NCBI RefSeq assembly: GCF_035222275.1
Contig: NC_085885.1
Coordinates: 2,046,001 to 2,110,000, forward strand
Source: Podospora bellae-mahoneyi
Taxonomy: Eukaryota; Ascomycota; Sordariomycetes; Sordariales; Podosporaceae
Direction of reading: 5' to 3'
DNA: 64,000 bases
The translations under genes and the position numbers were made by a program. Positions within the stretch are counted from its first letter, which is position 1, and the number at the start of each line of letters is the position of its first letter. This document shows, piece by piece, positions 1-11,010 of this stretch. The notes below the pieces were generated by a model that made no database searches, was not told the origin of the DNA, and was given only the letters and a program-made list of their open reading frames with translations.

Positions 1-1559
1 GACTTTCACCCCCTTCTTTTAAAGCCGACGAAGACGACCCTAATCCGCCAGATACAAAGCGCCTAATGACTCGTCAGCTGAAGTTATACATACTTTTTTT
101 GTTCGATCTTCTTCGCCAAAACACTTTACACCGGCGGCCTAGTGTCTATTATTATTCTTTTTCACCGGAAGCGACCAACCATCGACGACTGGTTCGATAC
201 ACTTTTTTTTTTTTTGCTTTGTCGGCATTCACTCTTGCCCAACGACATTTCTTCGAAGAGAGTTCAGCGAGCGAATATTTGTTGATATTTCGACACACAT
301 TTGGGTTGTTGCTTTTTTTTCTTTTCTTCTGCTATTTGTTGAGCCAGAGTTTTTTCTTGCGCGATATACCCCCATTTTTTGTTTTTGCTTACTTACAATG
401 GTTGGGCCCGTTTCCGAGGTCATTTTGCTTTTTTGCTTGCTGAAAGGAGTTGCTGTGGTTGTTTTTGTTATTACGAAGTAGGGAAACATGATGGATGGGA
501 TGGTTGGTTGGTTGGGGGGTTGGCGGGGGGGGGGGGGGGGGGGAGAGGTTAGGGAAAAACATGATGGGAGGGGGAGGAAGGGGAAGTGTCATGTCTGGCT
601 GGGAGACCTTCAGCTTGGAAGGGTTGGAAACGAACGAACACTGTATGTTGGGAGGGGGAAAGGCTGGTTTATCAGTGGTGGGCGGTTTTACCAACGAACT
701 GGACGCGGACCAGCTTTGTATGCCCCTCATCTCCCTTTCTGAGCAAGAGTGGCGGACAGACAATGAGGTATATAAGGGAATGAAAAATGAAGATGATTTG
801 ACGATGGTTAAAAAAAAAAAAGGGAAAAAAAAGATAACACTTGCTCCTGTTTCCGTGCTGCTAGTTGTGAATGTATTGGTTGAATGATGGTTATCTTGAT
901 GACGAAAGCTGGGTTGGTTGATGGAGGAAGAAAAGAGTAAACACCTGATTTTCTGGGGAGGAGGAAGAGGAGAGAGAGGGGGGCGGGCGAAAAAGAAAAG
1001 AGGAGGGGCCACGACCAAAGTTTTGTTGAAGCAAGTGTAACGGCTCGCCGGCCGCACTCTCCCTTCTTATTAACCCACATTTCAGACACGACACGACTCA
1101 GACATTTTTTTCTCCCTCGGGTATGACGACAACCCTTTGTGGCACATTCTCATTTCATGAATACCACGAGATGAATGTGTGAATGGCTAAACGGTAATTC
1201 TTCACATGTATGTTCACATACTTTGTCGGATAGAGCAAGGGCACTCTTTAGTGCGGTGGTGGGCTCGAGAAGCGCTCTCACCAAGTTCTAATTGTGGTGG
1301 TATGGATTGCACAAGGGACATTTCCCGTCAGGAAATTATTTATTTTTCTTCAGTAGACAAACCAGAAAATCAGACAGAAAATGAGAAACAAAACCACGCA
1401 CGGTATATGTGCAAAAACAATTCCCATGCCTTGCTTTAACACAACCCTTCCACCACCACATCCCACCCTATCCTAACAAACAGGCCTCTCCCTCCTGCCA
1501 CTACCCCCTTACCCCTACCCCTAACCACCAACACCTTTCACCAGCACAACAAAACACCC
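1..1559. other. Left-edge region without a supported gene
   Basis: No gene is supported here. The first 450 bases are rich in T runs. A GGTT-type stretch leads into a long G homopolymer near 525. Bases 940-1010 are purine-rich and 1440-1560 are C-rich. Open frames exist (for example the minus frame 389-1057), but they translate into proline/serine/phenylalanine low complexity that simply mirrors the skewed bases. The left part could be flank of a gene lying outside the window; bases 1440-1559 are probably the 3' flank of the minus-strand gene that follows. Confidence 0.5.
503..543. repeat. GGTT repeat followed by 19-nt poly-G tract
   Basis: A short GGTT repeat is followed by an uninterrupted run of 19 G (525-543). 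The G runs could form a G-quadruplex on this strand. A homopolymer this long is also prone to length errors in sequencing, so its exact size is uncertain. Confidence 0.8.
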
Positions 1560-2726
1560 TCAAGCCCTCCACCCTAGAAAAAAGAACTGCACCACCAACC
1601 AACCCACCATAACGGCATACAATCCCACCATTACCCCCAAAATCTTAACCTGCTGCCCATACAACCTAACCCAACTCCCCCAGCTCACCGTCTTGAGCGC
1701 ATTCCTCAAACTCCCAAACCCCCTCCCATTGATCACCTCAGCCTCCACACTCCCCCCAAAAGTCCGGTCAAACGGCACGATCGTCTCCTCCTCATGCGGC
1801 AACAGCGTGGCCTGCACCCTCACCAAAGCAACATGAGCAGGCACAACAAGCAACAAGTCCAACCCGACAAAAACCCCAAGCACACAAACAAGCTTGGCGA
1901 CTTCCGACCCTGAGATCCCCTCCTTGAGCTGGGAGTTATCATCATAAGGGGAGAGGCCGATGAGGCCCGCCAGGAGTCCCGGGAGGATGAGAGAGGCGTG
2001 GATGGCGATCCAGTAAAAGAGGATGGGCTGGTAGGTTGCTACCAAGTTGCGACGCCAGGAGGGGAGGCGGGAGAAAAAGGTGCGCCCGTGGGGGGTGTTG
2101 GCCGGGCGGGGGACCGAGATGATAATGTGGGTTAGGGCGGTCATGAGTTGGGAGGTGAGGAGGAGGACGACGAGGTTGCCGAGGATGGGGATGAAGGAGA
2201 AGATTCCTGAGAGGATGCTCGTTGTGAAGGCGAGGAAGAGGAAGCACCCTAAACCGCGGAATTGAGACCGGAAGCCGGAGATGGATTGGAGGGTGCGGTG
2301 GGTGGCGCGGAGGGAGGAGGTGATGGGTTTGGTCGGGAGAGGGGCGTCACCGTTGGGGGAGGAGGAAGAGCCACCGTTGATGTTGTTGTTGTTGTTGTAG
2401 GCAGGGGGAGGAGCGTTCTTGTTGGTGTTTGCCTTGTTGATGTTGCCATCTTCGTTGGTGGGCTCGTTGATGGGGATGGCGTCGTAGGCGGGGAGGGGGT
2501 CCTCGACGATGGCGAGGGTTGGGTAGATGTGGGTGAGGGTGTAGCCGATGTAGAGGAACATGGGAAGGAAGAGGAGGATGTTGATGAAGAGTTGGAGTCC
2601 GCCATAAGGCGCCCACTTGATAGGGGGTCCTTGAGGCTCATCGGCCATGTCTGAGGAGCTGTCGGCCAAGTTGGAGTAGGCCCGCTTGGCGAGCATGCCG
2701 CCCGCGTGTACAACGGGGGAGAGCAT
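1560..2726 (-). CDS. Polytopic membrane protein with PPxY motif (fungal, function unknown)
   Basis: Single-exon frame of 388 residues. I chose the ATG at 2726 because the protein then begins MLSPVVHAGG and becomes hydrophilic before its first membrane span; an in-frame ATG at 2849 would add 41 low-complexity residues. About six hydrophobic segments are visible: residues 45-67, then two to three between about 165 and 250, one near 285-310, and one at the C-terminus. The cytosolic-looking stretch between spans 1 and 2 holds LPAY (78-81), PPAY (107-110) and an Asn run. PPxY is the known ligand of WW domains in Rsp5/NEDD4 ubiquitin ligases, so a role as ligase adaptor or substrate is an inference. 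From memory, similar fungal proteins carry the database name 'ubiquitin carrier protein', but no E2 fold or catalytic Cys motif is seen. The coding strand is C-rich in the 5' two-thirds and G-rich at the 3' end. Confidence 0.8.
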   Translation of the reverse strand: MLSPVVHAGGMLAKRAYSNLADSSSDMADEPQGPPIKWAPYGGLQLFINILLFLPMFLYIGYTLTHIYPTLAIVEDPLPAYDAIPINEPTNEDGNINKANTNKNAPPPAYNNNNNINGGSSSSPNGDAPLPTKPITSSLRATHRTLQSISGFRSQFRGLGCFLFLAFTTSILSGIFSFIPILGNLVVLLLTSQLMTALTHIIISVPRPANTPHGRTFFSRLPSWRRNLVATYQPILFYWIAIHASLILPGLLAGLIGLSPYDDNSQLKEGISGSEVAKLVCVLGVFVGLDLLLVVPAHVALVRVQATLLPHEEETIVPFDRTFGGSVEAEVINGRGFGSLRNALKTVSWGSWVRLYGQQVKILGVMVGLYAVMVGWLVVQFFFLGWRA

Positions 2727-3613
2727 TCTTGGGATAATCTGACAAATGAGAACTCTCAGGTATAACTGGTGATGATGGGAAAAAGAGAGAGGAAAAAACA
2801 GTAAACGATGGTAAAAAGACTGGTGGTGATCGAGATGGTTGATAAGCAAACCACGACCCAGGAGATGAATGAGAGTTCCCGGGGCGTGGCAGGCGGCGCT
2901 GAACGTTTATTATAGTGGGATCCAACAGCCTGAAGGGGCGTGCAACCGCCAAAGAAATGCGGAGCATTAAGCGTTGGGTGCCTCGTCTGACTGCGCCAAC
3001 AGCAGGCTGTGATTGGCCGCCCCTTCAATACGATCAAACACTGCGCCACTCGCGGGGTGTTCTGCCTGGTGGTCATCCCCGGAGACTGTACGGAGACGGA
3101 TTGTCTCCCTTTCCGTGGAATCAGGCGTTCAAGACGTTGCACAAGGTGACCAGATCCTCAAGCACAAGGCCCTTGCAGTCATGATTCAAGGCTCGATGAT
3201 ACCACACTTCTTATTTTGGCCCAAGGCTCTGAGGTTTTTATCTACTCGGCGCATGGATGCGTGTGCTCTCGAGAAACGTTCAAACTGAGGAGAAAGAAGG
3301 CATCTCATTGGTTCATGTTGGGCCTCCAAATACTATACATCTTGTGCTACCAGCCCTAATCCTCTTGATATCAATCTTTCAGAGCGCCATTGTGATAAAT
3401 TGCCGTCGCAAAGAAAATCCATGACGCAAGATATCGTGGTGGTAGAGATTGATCTTTTGAGAAGTGTCGGTATAAATGGAATGAAGTGCAAGAGCGTTGG
3501 TTCGACAATAAAAGATAGTAGCAACAAATAAGACTTGATTATTGTGTTATGCAGCTCCTAATCCATTGATCATCCAAACTGCAATCTCACCGAACTAGTT
3601 CGACCAGTTGACC
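2727..3613. other. Intergenic region, divergent flanks
   Basis: This is the upstream region of the minus-strand membrane-protein gene and of the decayed dehydrogenase on the plus strand. No RNA gene, repeat or conserved coding frame was recognised. Small frames between 2756 and 3288 lack any family resemblance. Confidence 0.5.
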
Positions 3614-4512
3614 ATGCCGTCGACCGACCAACCCCTGACCTTCTTCTCGGCCATCATGGTCGGGTTGAGCTGAGTACTGGCCTGGATAGACTTTGGAGTT
3701 CACTACACGAGCAACTACATCCTCTACCTCTTCTTTGGCGGTCTCAAACCTCAAACTCACACCAGACCTCAAAGATTAAAGGATGGCCGTGTGTGCTCGC
3801 CAAGCGTTGTCATGACTGGTGCCACTGAAGGTGAGTATACCTTCCCTTTGACACCCCTACCTTCCCTTCAGCTCTCGTGCCCCGTTCCATCCCTCACCTA
3901 CCTCTGAACTGCCCTTGCTTGCCTTCTCGTTGCCTTTTGCTTACCCCTTACTCACCCCTGATCCAGGAATCGGCCTCGCAACAGCCTGCCTTGACCAGAT
4001 CGCTCTCCAGCTCTCCTCGACAACAGATAACCCCCTCATCGCAGTGGTGAACAAATGCCTGCTGTTGCATGATGTCACCAATGGAGCTCGCCCCCGACTC
4101 TGACGTCCGCCGGATATTCGAACTCGACTTCTGGGCATACATCTCGGTGGTCCGGGCTTTCCTGCCGACGATCAGGCAGAATAAGGGGCGGTTCATCAGT
4201 GTTAGAAGCTTTGGGGGGTATGCCAACCCGCCGTTGTGGCCGCCGTATTGTGCTTTGAAGGCTGCAGTGGAGGCTATGACGAGGAGCTGAAGGCTGGAGC
4301 TGATACCGTTTGGTGTTGGGATGACTACTGTCCGACCCGGTTGGACTAGAACGGGTGGGATAGGACCGAAAATTAGAGGTGCGTGGGAGAGGTATTTTGA
4401 TGATATTCTGAAGGGAGCGGTGGGGGTCGATAGCTTTGGGGATTTGATCAAGACGGATGTGAGGGTGGGGGAGGCGGAGGAGAAGGTTCATCGGCCTATG
4501 GTTAATATATGA
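3614..4512 (+). pseudogene. Decayed short-chain dehydrogenase/reductase gene
   Basis: Clear remains of a classical SDR oxidoreductase. Exon 1 starts at 3614 with a hydrophobic N-terminus and ends in TGATEG. A 136-nt intron (3831-3966, GTGAGT donor, CAG acceptor) splits the cofactor motif, and the next exon restores TGATEGIG, the NAD(P)-binding TGxxxGxG signature. Further on are VNNA (the NNAG element, one base out of frame near 4050), the active-site YCALK (YxxxK) near 4245, and VRPGW after it. Breaks: an in-frame TGA at 3671, the one-base shift before NNA, a TGA at 4288 just after the YxxxK helix, and too few residues between TGATEGIG and VNNA (about 20, against the usual 60-70), which implies a deletion. 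The splice signals remain intact. It is a host gene that has lost function; whether any part is still transcribed cannot be told from sequence. Confidence 0.8.
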
Positions 4513-5082
4513 TATGTTTTGGTTCCTTTGTGAACAGTGTTCTCCTCGAGGTGCCAACCGTGTTCTAGGCACAAGCTGACCATTGTAGGTAGGCCGTCGA
4601 AGTGTTTCTACGATCTTTCAAGTCCTCGGTTTCCAGATCGGAGTCTAGAGAGGATCTGGATGCGGCAAACGATGAAAGAAATCCTTGTTTTTTTAAAAAA
4701 AAGAATATCCCTAAGTACGTGAGAAAACCCATCGCTGTATATTCGACTTTTCCCCGTTTTATGTAGCGAGGTTGAAAGTGGATGAACATGCGAGCAAACA
4801 GCTACTAACCCCCACTAAAAAGATTGCGTAGCTTGCAGCTATTCCGTTAGCAGTTTGAGCCTATTTTACCGCCAAAACTGTTAAGAACGCCCAACAACTT
4901 GACCCCACAACACCTCTTGAGCTTGTCATGAGCCTCACCGACGTCATCCCAACACACGGCAACACAACGATTTCGGGCAATCTGATATCCCGATATCCTC
5001 TGGCGAGAGCGGAATGAGAGGCTTTTCATAGCGCTCGGGTTGTTCATCACACTCACCGATCCACCAAACTCTTTACCGAACC
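4513..5082. other. Intergenic region upstream of ppm1
   Basis: The downstream end of the decayed dehydrogenase and the promoter/leader of ppm1 lie here. I see no open frame with family resemblance and no repeat. Confidence 0.5.
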
Positions 5083-6240
5083 ATGTCCGCCCCATCAATA
5101 CCCAACCTTCTCTCCCTCCGCGGCAACCGTGGAGGATCCCGAGGCCGGGGCCGGGGCGGCTCACACCGGGGTAGCTCCTCCGGGCCATCAGCCAGCCATG
5201 ACACCACAATCCAGGGAACCGACGCCGACGCTGCTGTCTCCCGCCTCAGCGCCGTAGAACTAGACTACCTCATCGACCCCTTCGCCAGCTACTTCGTAGC
5301 TCCCTCACCACCACCGTTCCACTCCGGTCCAGGCCCAGGACTACCCACACGCCGCAGACTCCCAATAATAAACAGAGGAACATACACCCGCACGACAGCG
5401 ATAGACATCCTCATCCACCGCTTCCTCTCCAGCACTTTCTCCACCGGCAAACCCCGGCAGATAGTCTCCCTCGGAGCAGGAACAGACACCCGCTGCTTTC
5501 GATTATTCACCTCGTCTCAAAAACACCAAAATATCCACTATCATGAAATAGACTTCCCGGTTATCATCTCCAAGAAGAACACCCTCATCCGGACAGTCCC
5601 AGCGCTGAACGGCATCCTCTCCCCGCCAATGCCACTCCCAAACCCGGCCACGAACCAGTCTTATGTCTCGAAGCAGCATGCGAACCTAGAAACAGGCAAT
5701 ACCCTCACTCTCCACCCGCTTGATCTCCGGTTTTTTCCATCTTCTCCTTCCTCCCTTCCGGGACTATCACAGGAGTGCCCGACACTGCTGCTGTCCGAAT
5801 GCTGCCTTTGCTACCTCCCACCTTCGACAGCATCGGATATAATCACCTCTTTTACGTCTTGTTTTCCTAGTTTGGGGCTGGTGATTTACGAGCCGATTTT
5901 GCCGGAGGATGCGTTTGGACGGATGATGATTTCTAATCTTGCTGCGCGGGGGGTGACGATGCCGACTTTGGCGGTGTACCAGACGCAGGAGGACCAGGAG
6001 AGGAGGTTGCTGGAGGCTGGGTTTAGGGAGGTGAGGAGTAAGACTGTGGATCAGATTTGGGAGGAGTGGGTGGGGGAAGGGGAGAGGGAGAGGGTGGATG
6101 GGTTGGAGAGGTTGGATGAGGTGGAGGAGTGGAAGTTGTTGGCGGGGCATTATGTGGTTGTTTGGGGGTGGAATGAGGGGGAGGGGGTGAGGTTGGAGGT
6201 GGGGAGGGGGGATGATGATGAGGGGGATGAGACGGAGTAG
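5083..6240 (+). CDS. ppm1: Leucine carboxyl methyltransferase 1 (PP2A C-terminal methyltransferase)
   Basis: Intronless, 385 residues. The family transfers a methyl group from S-adenosylmethionine to the C-terminal leucine carboxylate of the PP2A catalytic subunit in the cytosol, which biases PP2A holoenzyme assembly. Seen directly: the SAM-binding stretch [15 protein letters not shown] (about residues 127-141), preceded by RGTYTRT, whose arginine is conserved in the family, and followed by an acidic residue in HYHEIDFP. The start at 5083 (context aaccATGt) gives [14 protein letters not shown] followed by a Gly/Arg (RGG-like) tract at residues 14-29. That tract is longer than in yeast Ppm1 and could be an arginine-methylation or RNA-contact region; this is inference. 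The C-terminal 60 residues are acidic and Gly/Glu-rich. The coding strand changes from C-rich to G-rich at about 5850. The identification is secure; the exact N-terminus less so. Confidence 0.93.
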   Translation: MSAPSIPNLLSLRGNRGGSRGRGRGGSHRGSSSGPSASHDTTIQGTDADAAVSRLSAVELDYLIDPFASYFVAPSPPPFHSGPGPGLPTRRRLPIINRGTYTRTTAIDILIHRFLSSTFSTGKPRQIVSLGAGTDTRCFRLFTSSQKHQNIHYHEIDFPVIISKKNTLIRTVPALNGILSPPMPLPNPATNQSYVSKQHANLETGNTLTLHPLDLRFFPSSPSSLPGLSQECPTLLLSECCLCYLPPSTASDIITSFTSCFPSLGLVIYEPILPEDAFGRMMISNLAARGVTMPTLAVYQTQEDQERRLLEAGFREVRSKTVDQIWEEWVGEGERERVDGLERLDEVEEWKLLAGHYVVVWGWNEGEGVRLEVGRGDDDEGDETE

Positions 6241-7556
6241 GGTGAGGGATGTCTACAAGGTCTGATAAGCTGAGAGATGCGTATCAAGGTCCGATGAACG
6301 CCCGAAGGATGGATGGACAACTTGTAGGGGACCGTCTGATACATCATTTCATCTTCACGATAACGATACTTGATGTGTATCAGTCTTATCTTGGTTTCGG
6401 TCTCGGCATCTCAGCTTGGCTTCAAGGTTGTAGATGCTTCTGATCATGTAGCACCCCGGTCAGAGCCCCAAGACAAGCTTTTCTCGAACATGCCAAGTGC
6501 TTCCTCAAAATCGGACACATCCCTGATGTCTGCAATAATGTCTCAACAAAACCATCTTCCTTTTAAGCTTAATGAGACGACAGAGGATACCCAAAAAGTC
6601 AACATATGGATCATAATAGACTCTACACATACGAATACCCGAAGTGATACTGTGGGTTAGTGTCTAGCATTCTGGCAACCTATGTGAATACTATCGTGGG
6701 GCCTTTTTTTCATGGTCAAACATACCCGACCGAGTAAACCCGACGGGCTTCGCATGTTCCTCCGAGTCCACACGTTTCAGAGCTCTCACCATGTTCTAGA
6801 ACACCGACACTATGAACACCCAAGATGAGGAATAGGATATTTAGGTAACACGATGGGTTGGGCTGGTATCGTTATGTAATTTCGAGGGGGCGTGGTGGTG
6901 TTGTTAGGTAAAGTTTCCCCTGTGTTACGCAATACCAAGCTATCTGCAGTGTCTCACATGAACACATGCCACAGGCACATGGCAGGTGGTCAGGCAACAG
7001 GTCCCGAGATTTGGAGCGTCTGAGGCGGTATCGTGGTTGTGTCAGAGGCACAAATGTGTAGAGCATACAGCTCATAGAACCAGGCAATGCTGAAGTTGGA
7101 TTCAACTGGCGAGAGTTTGTGTAAACGATAAGAATGTTCATATCGGATCATCCCAGTGGGTGTTTGAGGCCATTCCACCAATCACAGTCGCTATAAGCGA
7201 ACGGTTACGCAACGGGCAGAACTGATCTCCACTGCTTGTTTGGCGGCTGTCACAGGGGTCAAAGGGCACCCCTCCCCCCCCCGGCTGCTCGCCTTATCTT
7301 GGCAAGGGGATTCGAAACAACGACAACCACCGTCATCCCATCCCCCCCATCTTTTTGTTGATTGTAATTCTGTCTGTACCGTTTTCCGCAATCGTCTTTT
7401 TACTCTCCTCTCACGCCCGCTCTTTTCCCGCGATGCCCTGAGCGATCGACTTCACTCTCCTCCTATCGCATCTCGAACCCGCCGGGATGCTTTTCCGCTG
7501 ACATCTTGATCATACATCATCGCCGTGCTCCGCTATCGCAGCACCCCGACGAAACA
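6241..7556. other. Intergenic region between ppm1 and the MFS transporter
   Basis: About 1.3 kb without a supported gene. The small frames (6370-6660 plus, 6872-7141 minus) show no family resemblance. Bases 7260-7500 are pyrimidine-rich, as expected for the leader of the transporter gene. Confidence 0.5.
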
Positions 7557-9424
7557 ATGCTCGACCAACAACTACACCGCGCGCGCATGGTTTCCAGCGT
7601 CGCCGCGACAGTCATATCGCTCGCGTGCGGTACCAACGTATGTGATTCCTTAGGGGGACATTTGGCAGGCTATTGGGATTTGGTTCGGTGACGGGAGCGC
7701 TGACGGTTGTAAACCTTCGTGGTTCAGTATGTGTACTCGGCCTGGGCCCCACAGTTCGCCGATAAGCTCAACCTCACGACGACGGAGAGTAACCTGATCG
7801 GAGCGGCGGGTAATCTGGGCATGTATTCGATGGGCGTACCTATCGGGTTGTTTGTCGATAACCGTGGACCCCGACCAGCCGTGGCAGCCGGCGCGCTTCT
7901 CCTCGGCCTTGGATACTACCCGTTTCGCGCCTCGTACGAAAACGCGGCCGGTTCGGTTCCGCTGTTATGTTTCTTTTCGTATCTTACCGGCCTGGGCGGA
8001 TGTATGGCGTTCCAGGCGGCAGTCAAAACGTCGGCGCTCAACTGGCCACACCATCGGGGCACCGCCACGGCCTTCCCGTTGGCTGCCTTTGGCTTGAGCG
8101 CATTCTTCTTCTCCCAGGTCGGATCGCTTTTCTTTCCCGGAGACACCAGCGCGTTCTTGACTGTTCTAGCCGCCGGTACCTTTGCTCTGATCTTCACCGG
8201 ATTTTGCTTCCTCAAGGTCTACCCCCACACTCCGGCCTACCATGCGGTACCTAACGGGGGTTCCGGCTCGGACACGCAGCGGCTGCGGCGGACATCGTCA
8301 TCGGAGGACGGCAAGGCTAGAGGAGCGCGAAGATTCCCTGATGTAGAACCTGGTATGTCGACGCCCACCACCTACACGACTCCCGCGACGTCGACGCAGG
8401 CACAGACAGACGCAGAGGCTCCCGGACCGTCGTCGCCGTCAGCCAGCGCCCAGCTCCGTGACCAGACCGATGTTGAATCCGCCCGCCCCCCCTCGGACGA
8501 GGCCCCCGATAGCGACGTTGACGAGACCTCGTCCCTCATGTCAAAGTCGTCCTCGCTGCCTGGTGATGTGTTAGTGCAGAGCAGTGTTGATATGGATCGT
8601 TCCCATCGTGTAGATATCCGTGGCTGGCGCTTGTTGTCCAATGTCGACTTTTGGCAGCTGTTTACCATTATGGGGATTCTGGCTGGCATTGGTCTCATGA
8701 CCATCAAGTGAGTTCTCTCGCTTTCTTTGCGGAGAAACATTGCTAACCCTTTCCAGCAATATTGGACACAACGTCAATGCTCTCTGGAGGCGTTTCGATG
8801 ACTCTGTTCCCGAGTCTTTCCTCGTACAGCGTCAGCAGATGCATGTCTCCATTCTGTCCATTGGCAGTTTCGGAGGGAGATTGCTGAGCGGTGAGCCTTT
8901 CCCTGGGTGGTCATTTCGCTCTTTGTGCTGACAAATCTACAGGTGTCGGATCTGATTTTCTTGTCAAGGTCGTAGGTGCCAGCCGCGCCTGGTGCCTCGT
9001 CGCGGCTAGTCTCGTATTTTGCATTGCCCAGCTCTTTGCCCTCAACGTCTCGAACCCGCACTACCTCGGTTTTGTTTCTGGCCTCTCAGGTCTCGGATAC
9101 GGCTTCTTGTTTGGTGTCTTTCCCTCGATCGTAGCTGAGACGTTCGGTATCCACGGACTTAGCCAGAACTGGGGGTTCATGACACTCAGCCCTGTCATTT
9201 CGGGCAACATTTTCAACCTGTTTTACGGTGCCGTCTTTGACAGTCACATCATTGTTAGTCCTGATGGTGACCGGTCGTGCTATGACGGTATCGACTGCTA
9301 CAGGAGTGCGTATTTTGTCACGCTGGGTGCTTGTGGGCTGGGGTTGATTGTGACGTTGTCGACGATCAGACATCAGTATGTTGCGAGGTTGAGGGAGGCG
9401 GGGAAGGGCGCGGCTGAGGATTAA
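7557..9424 (+). CDS. Nodulin-like major facilitator superfamily transporter
   Basis: Four exons: 7557-7637, 7728-8707, 8757-8890 and 8943-9424, joined by introns with GTATGT/GTGAGT donors and CAG acceptors. They give 558 residues. The frame is continuous across all three junctions (GTN|YVYSAWAPQF, TIN|NIGHN, LLSG|VGSDF), which supports the model. The N-terminal half has six membrane spans with the loop D-N-R-G-P-R typical of the span 2-3 motif of this superfamily. A hydrophilic Ser/Thr/Asp-rich loop of about 130 residues separates it from six further spans. The pattern matches the nodulin-like branch, which includes yeast YMR155W and Mch1. The substrate is not known; yeast Mch1 resembles monocarboxylate carriers but lacks proven activity. 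A vacuolar or plasma-membrane location is equally possible. Confidence 0.85.
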
Positions 9425-9963
9425 GGAGATGTCTCGACTGGATTGATAGTTGGTGGGAGGAGGAGTTTGAACTTGTGGGCATTTTTACACGGCTAGACAC
9501 ATCGCACATGGATGGAGAAGGATACCAAGTTGTTTTTTTTTTTAGTTTTTTTTCTGGATGACGTTGTTTTCATGTTGTTAGAGATAGGCGTTGCATGAGA
9601 GAGGCGTTGGGTATGGATACAGCAGTTTATATTTGCGGTAGAGCTCCAGTAACGAAGTAATAATGTCACAATACAATTTTTGGTCCTATTTTTGCATGAC
9701 CCCCGTGATCTCATGTTGAAATGCTGGGTTCGCGGCTGCTATCGGATAACAGTTGAAACGCGCACCTTGATGGCCATCCCTTTTTTCGAGTTCAGCACCC
9801 AACCCTAACCCTGTCAGTGCCAAGGTCCCTGTTCGCGCCGCGACCTCGGGGGTCAGCTCTCTTATCGATTATCAACCATATCCATCCCCTGACCTTCAGC
9901 ACGCGCGACAACACCAATCCACGGCGACAAAGATAATCTCATCGCGCCGCCGCCGTCGCCGAA
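9425..9963. other. Intergenic region upstream of aps2
   Basis: It holds the 3' flank of the transporter (T runs near 9530-9550) and the promoter of aps2, with a telomere-like CCCTAA pair at 9801. No further gene is seen. Confidence 0.5.
9801..9812. promoter_or_regulatory. Telobox-like element upstream of aps2
   Basis: The sequence aaccctaaccct holds two CCCTAA-type units, 152 bases before the aps2 ATG. In fungi and plants such teloboxes are bound by Myb-type TTAGGG factors (Tbf1/Teb1-like) at promoters. Function here is inferred from sequence alone. Confidence 0.35.
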
Positions 9964-10535
9964 ATGTTGAACTTTATCCTCATCCAGAACCGACAGTACG
10001 TTTCCCCCTGCTCCCCCCTCTTTTCTATCTCCCTCCCATTGGTAACCAACCGACCACCTTTTGGAATAGGGGCAAAACCCGCCTAGCAAAATGGTACGTC
10101 CCCTACAGCGACGACGAAAAAGTCAAGGTCAAGGGCGAGGTACCTCTTCCACCCCTTCCTCCCCTCTTCGTCCCCCATCCCATATGCTGACCCCATGTCT
10201 GAAAGGTCCACCGCCTCGTCGCCCCCCGCGACCAAAAGTACCAATCCAACTTTGTAGAGTTCCGCAACCACAAGATCGTCTACCGCCGCTACGCCGGCCT
10301 CTTCTTCTGCGCCTGCGTCGACACAAACGACAACGAGCTCGCCTATCTAGAGGCTATCCACTTTTTTGTTGAGGTCTTGGATGCATTCTTTGGCAACGTC
10401 TGCGAGCTGGATCTGGTGTTTAACTTTTATAAGGTGTACGCCATCCTGGACGAGGTCTTCCTCGCGGGGGAGATTGAGGAGACGTCGAAGCAGGTTGTGT
10501 TGACTAGGTTGGAGCATTTGGATAAGTTGGAGTGA
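9964..10535 (+). CDS. aps2: AP-2 adaptor complex subunit sigma
   Basis: Three exons: 9964-9995, 10070-10139 and 10206-10535, giving 143 residues, the usual length for sigma-2. The protein begins [20 protein letters not shown] and continues into the longin-fold region with [19 protein letters not shown], then [19 protein letters not shown] and the C-terminal [18 protein letters not shown]. All are hallmark stretches of AP-2 sigma. Together with alpha it binds acidic dileucine cargo signals and the plasma membrane in clathrin-mediated endocytosis. Intron 1 (GTACGT...ATAG) interrupts the Q codon of NRQ; intron 2 begins GTACCT and ends AAAG. The gene converges on the zinc-knuckle gene. The coding strand is C-rich in exon 3's first part and G-rich at its end. 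Confidence 0.96.
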
Positions 10536-11010
10536 GAGGGGCGAGGATATATGGCGAAAGATATCGATTGTGCGCGTGGAAAGGAGGATGAATATCCCCG
10601 TGGCTGAGCGGGAGAGTCTATATCGCCCGATGTCGGGAAGAAGGAGAGACGGGCAGGCCACGGGATGTTGAGCAGGGCAGAGCGGCCATGTAGGAGGGAT
10701 TACAGAACCAGGGCCACATAAACATCTCAAAAGAAGCAGGTTCACATCGGGCAGACAGAAATGTCAATAATCATCGCATTTGTCTGCTGGCGAAATCAAG
10801 ATAAAGGAATGGATGCATAATAGTACAATATAATACAGAAAACAAGTCAAAACTCCAGACCACCGCTAAAATTCCCCATGTGAGGCACGGGCTCACGGGG
10901 AAAAGCTCTAGGCCCCAGCTCAAGCCAGAGATAATGATAAACAATCCCCAAAATAAACAAGAACCCAACAGATAAATACCCCAGAGCTGACATGGCAGGT
11001 ATTGGTGGAT
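10536..11010. other. Convergent 3' flanks of aps2 and the zinc-knuckle gene
   Basis: About 475 bases between two genes that point at each other. Both 3' untranslated regions must lie here. No gene or repeat is seen. Confidence 0.5.

Noticed and set aside
389-1057. 222-codon minus-strand open frame near the left edge
   Set aside because: The translation is Pro/Ser/Phe low complexity produced by G-rich and A-rich DNA, with no globular stretch or family resemblance.
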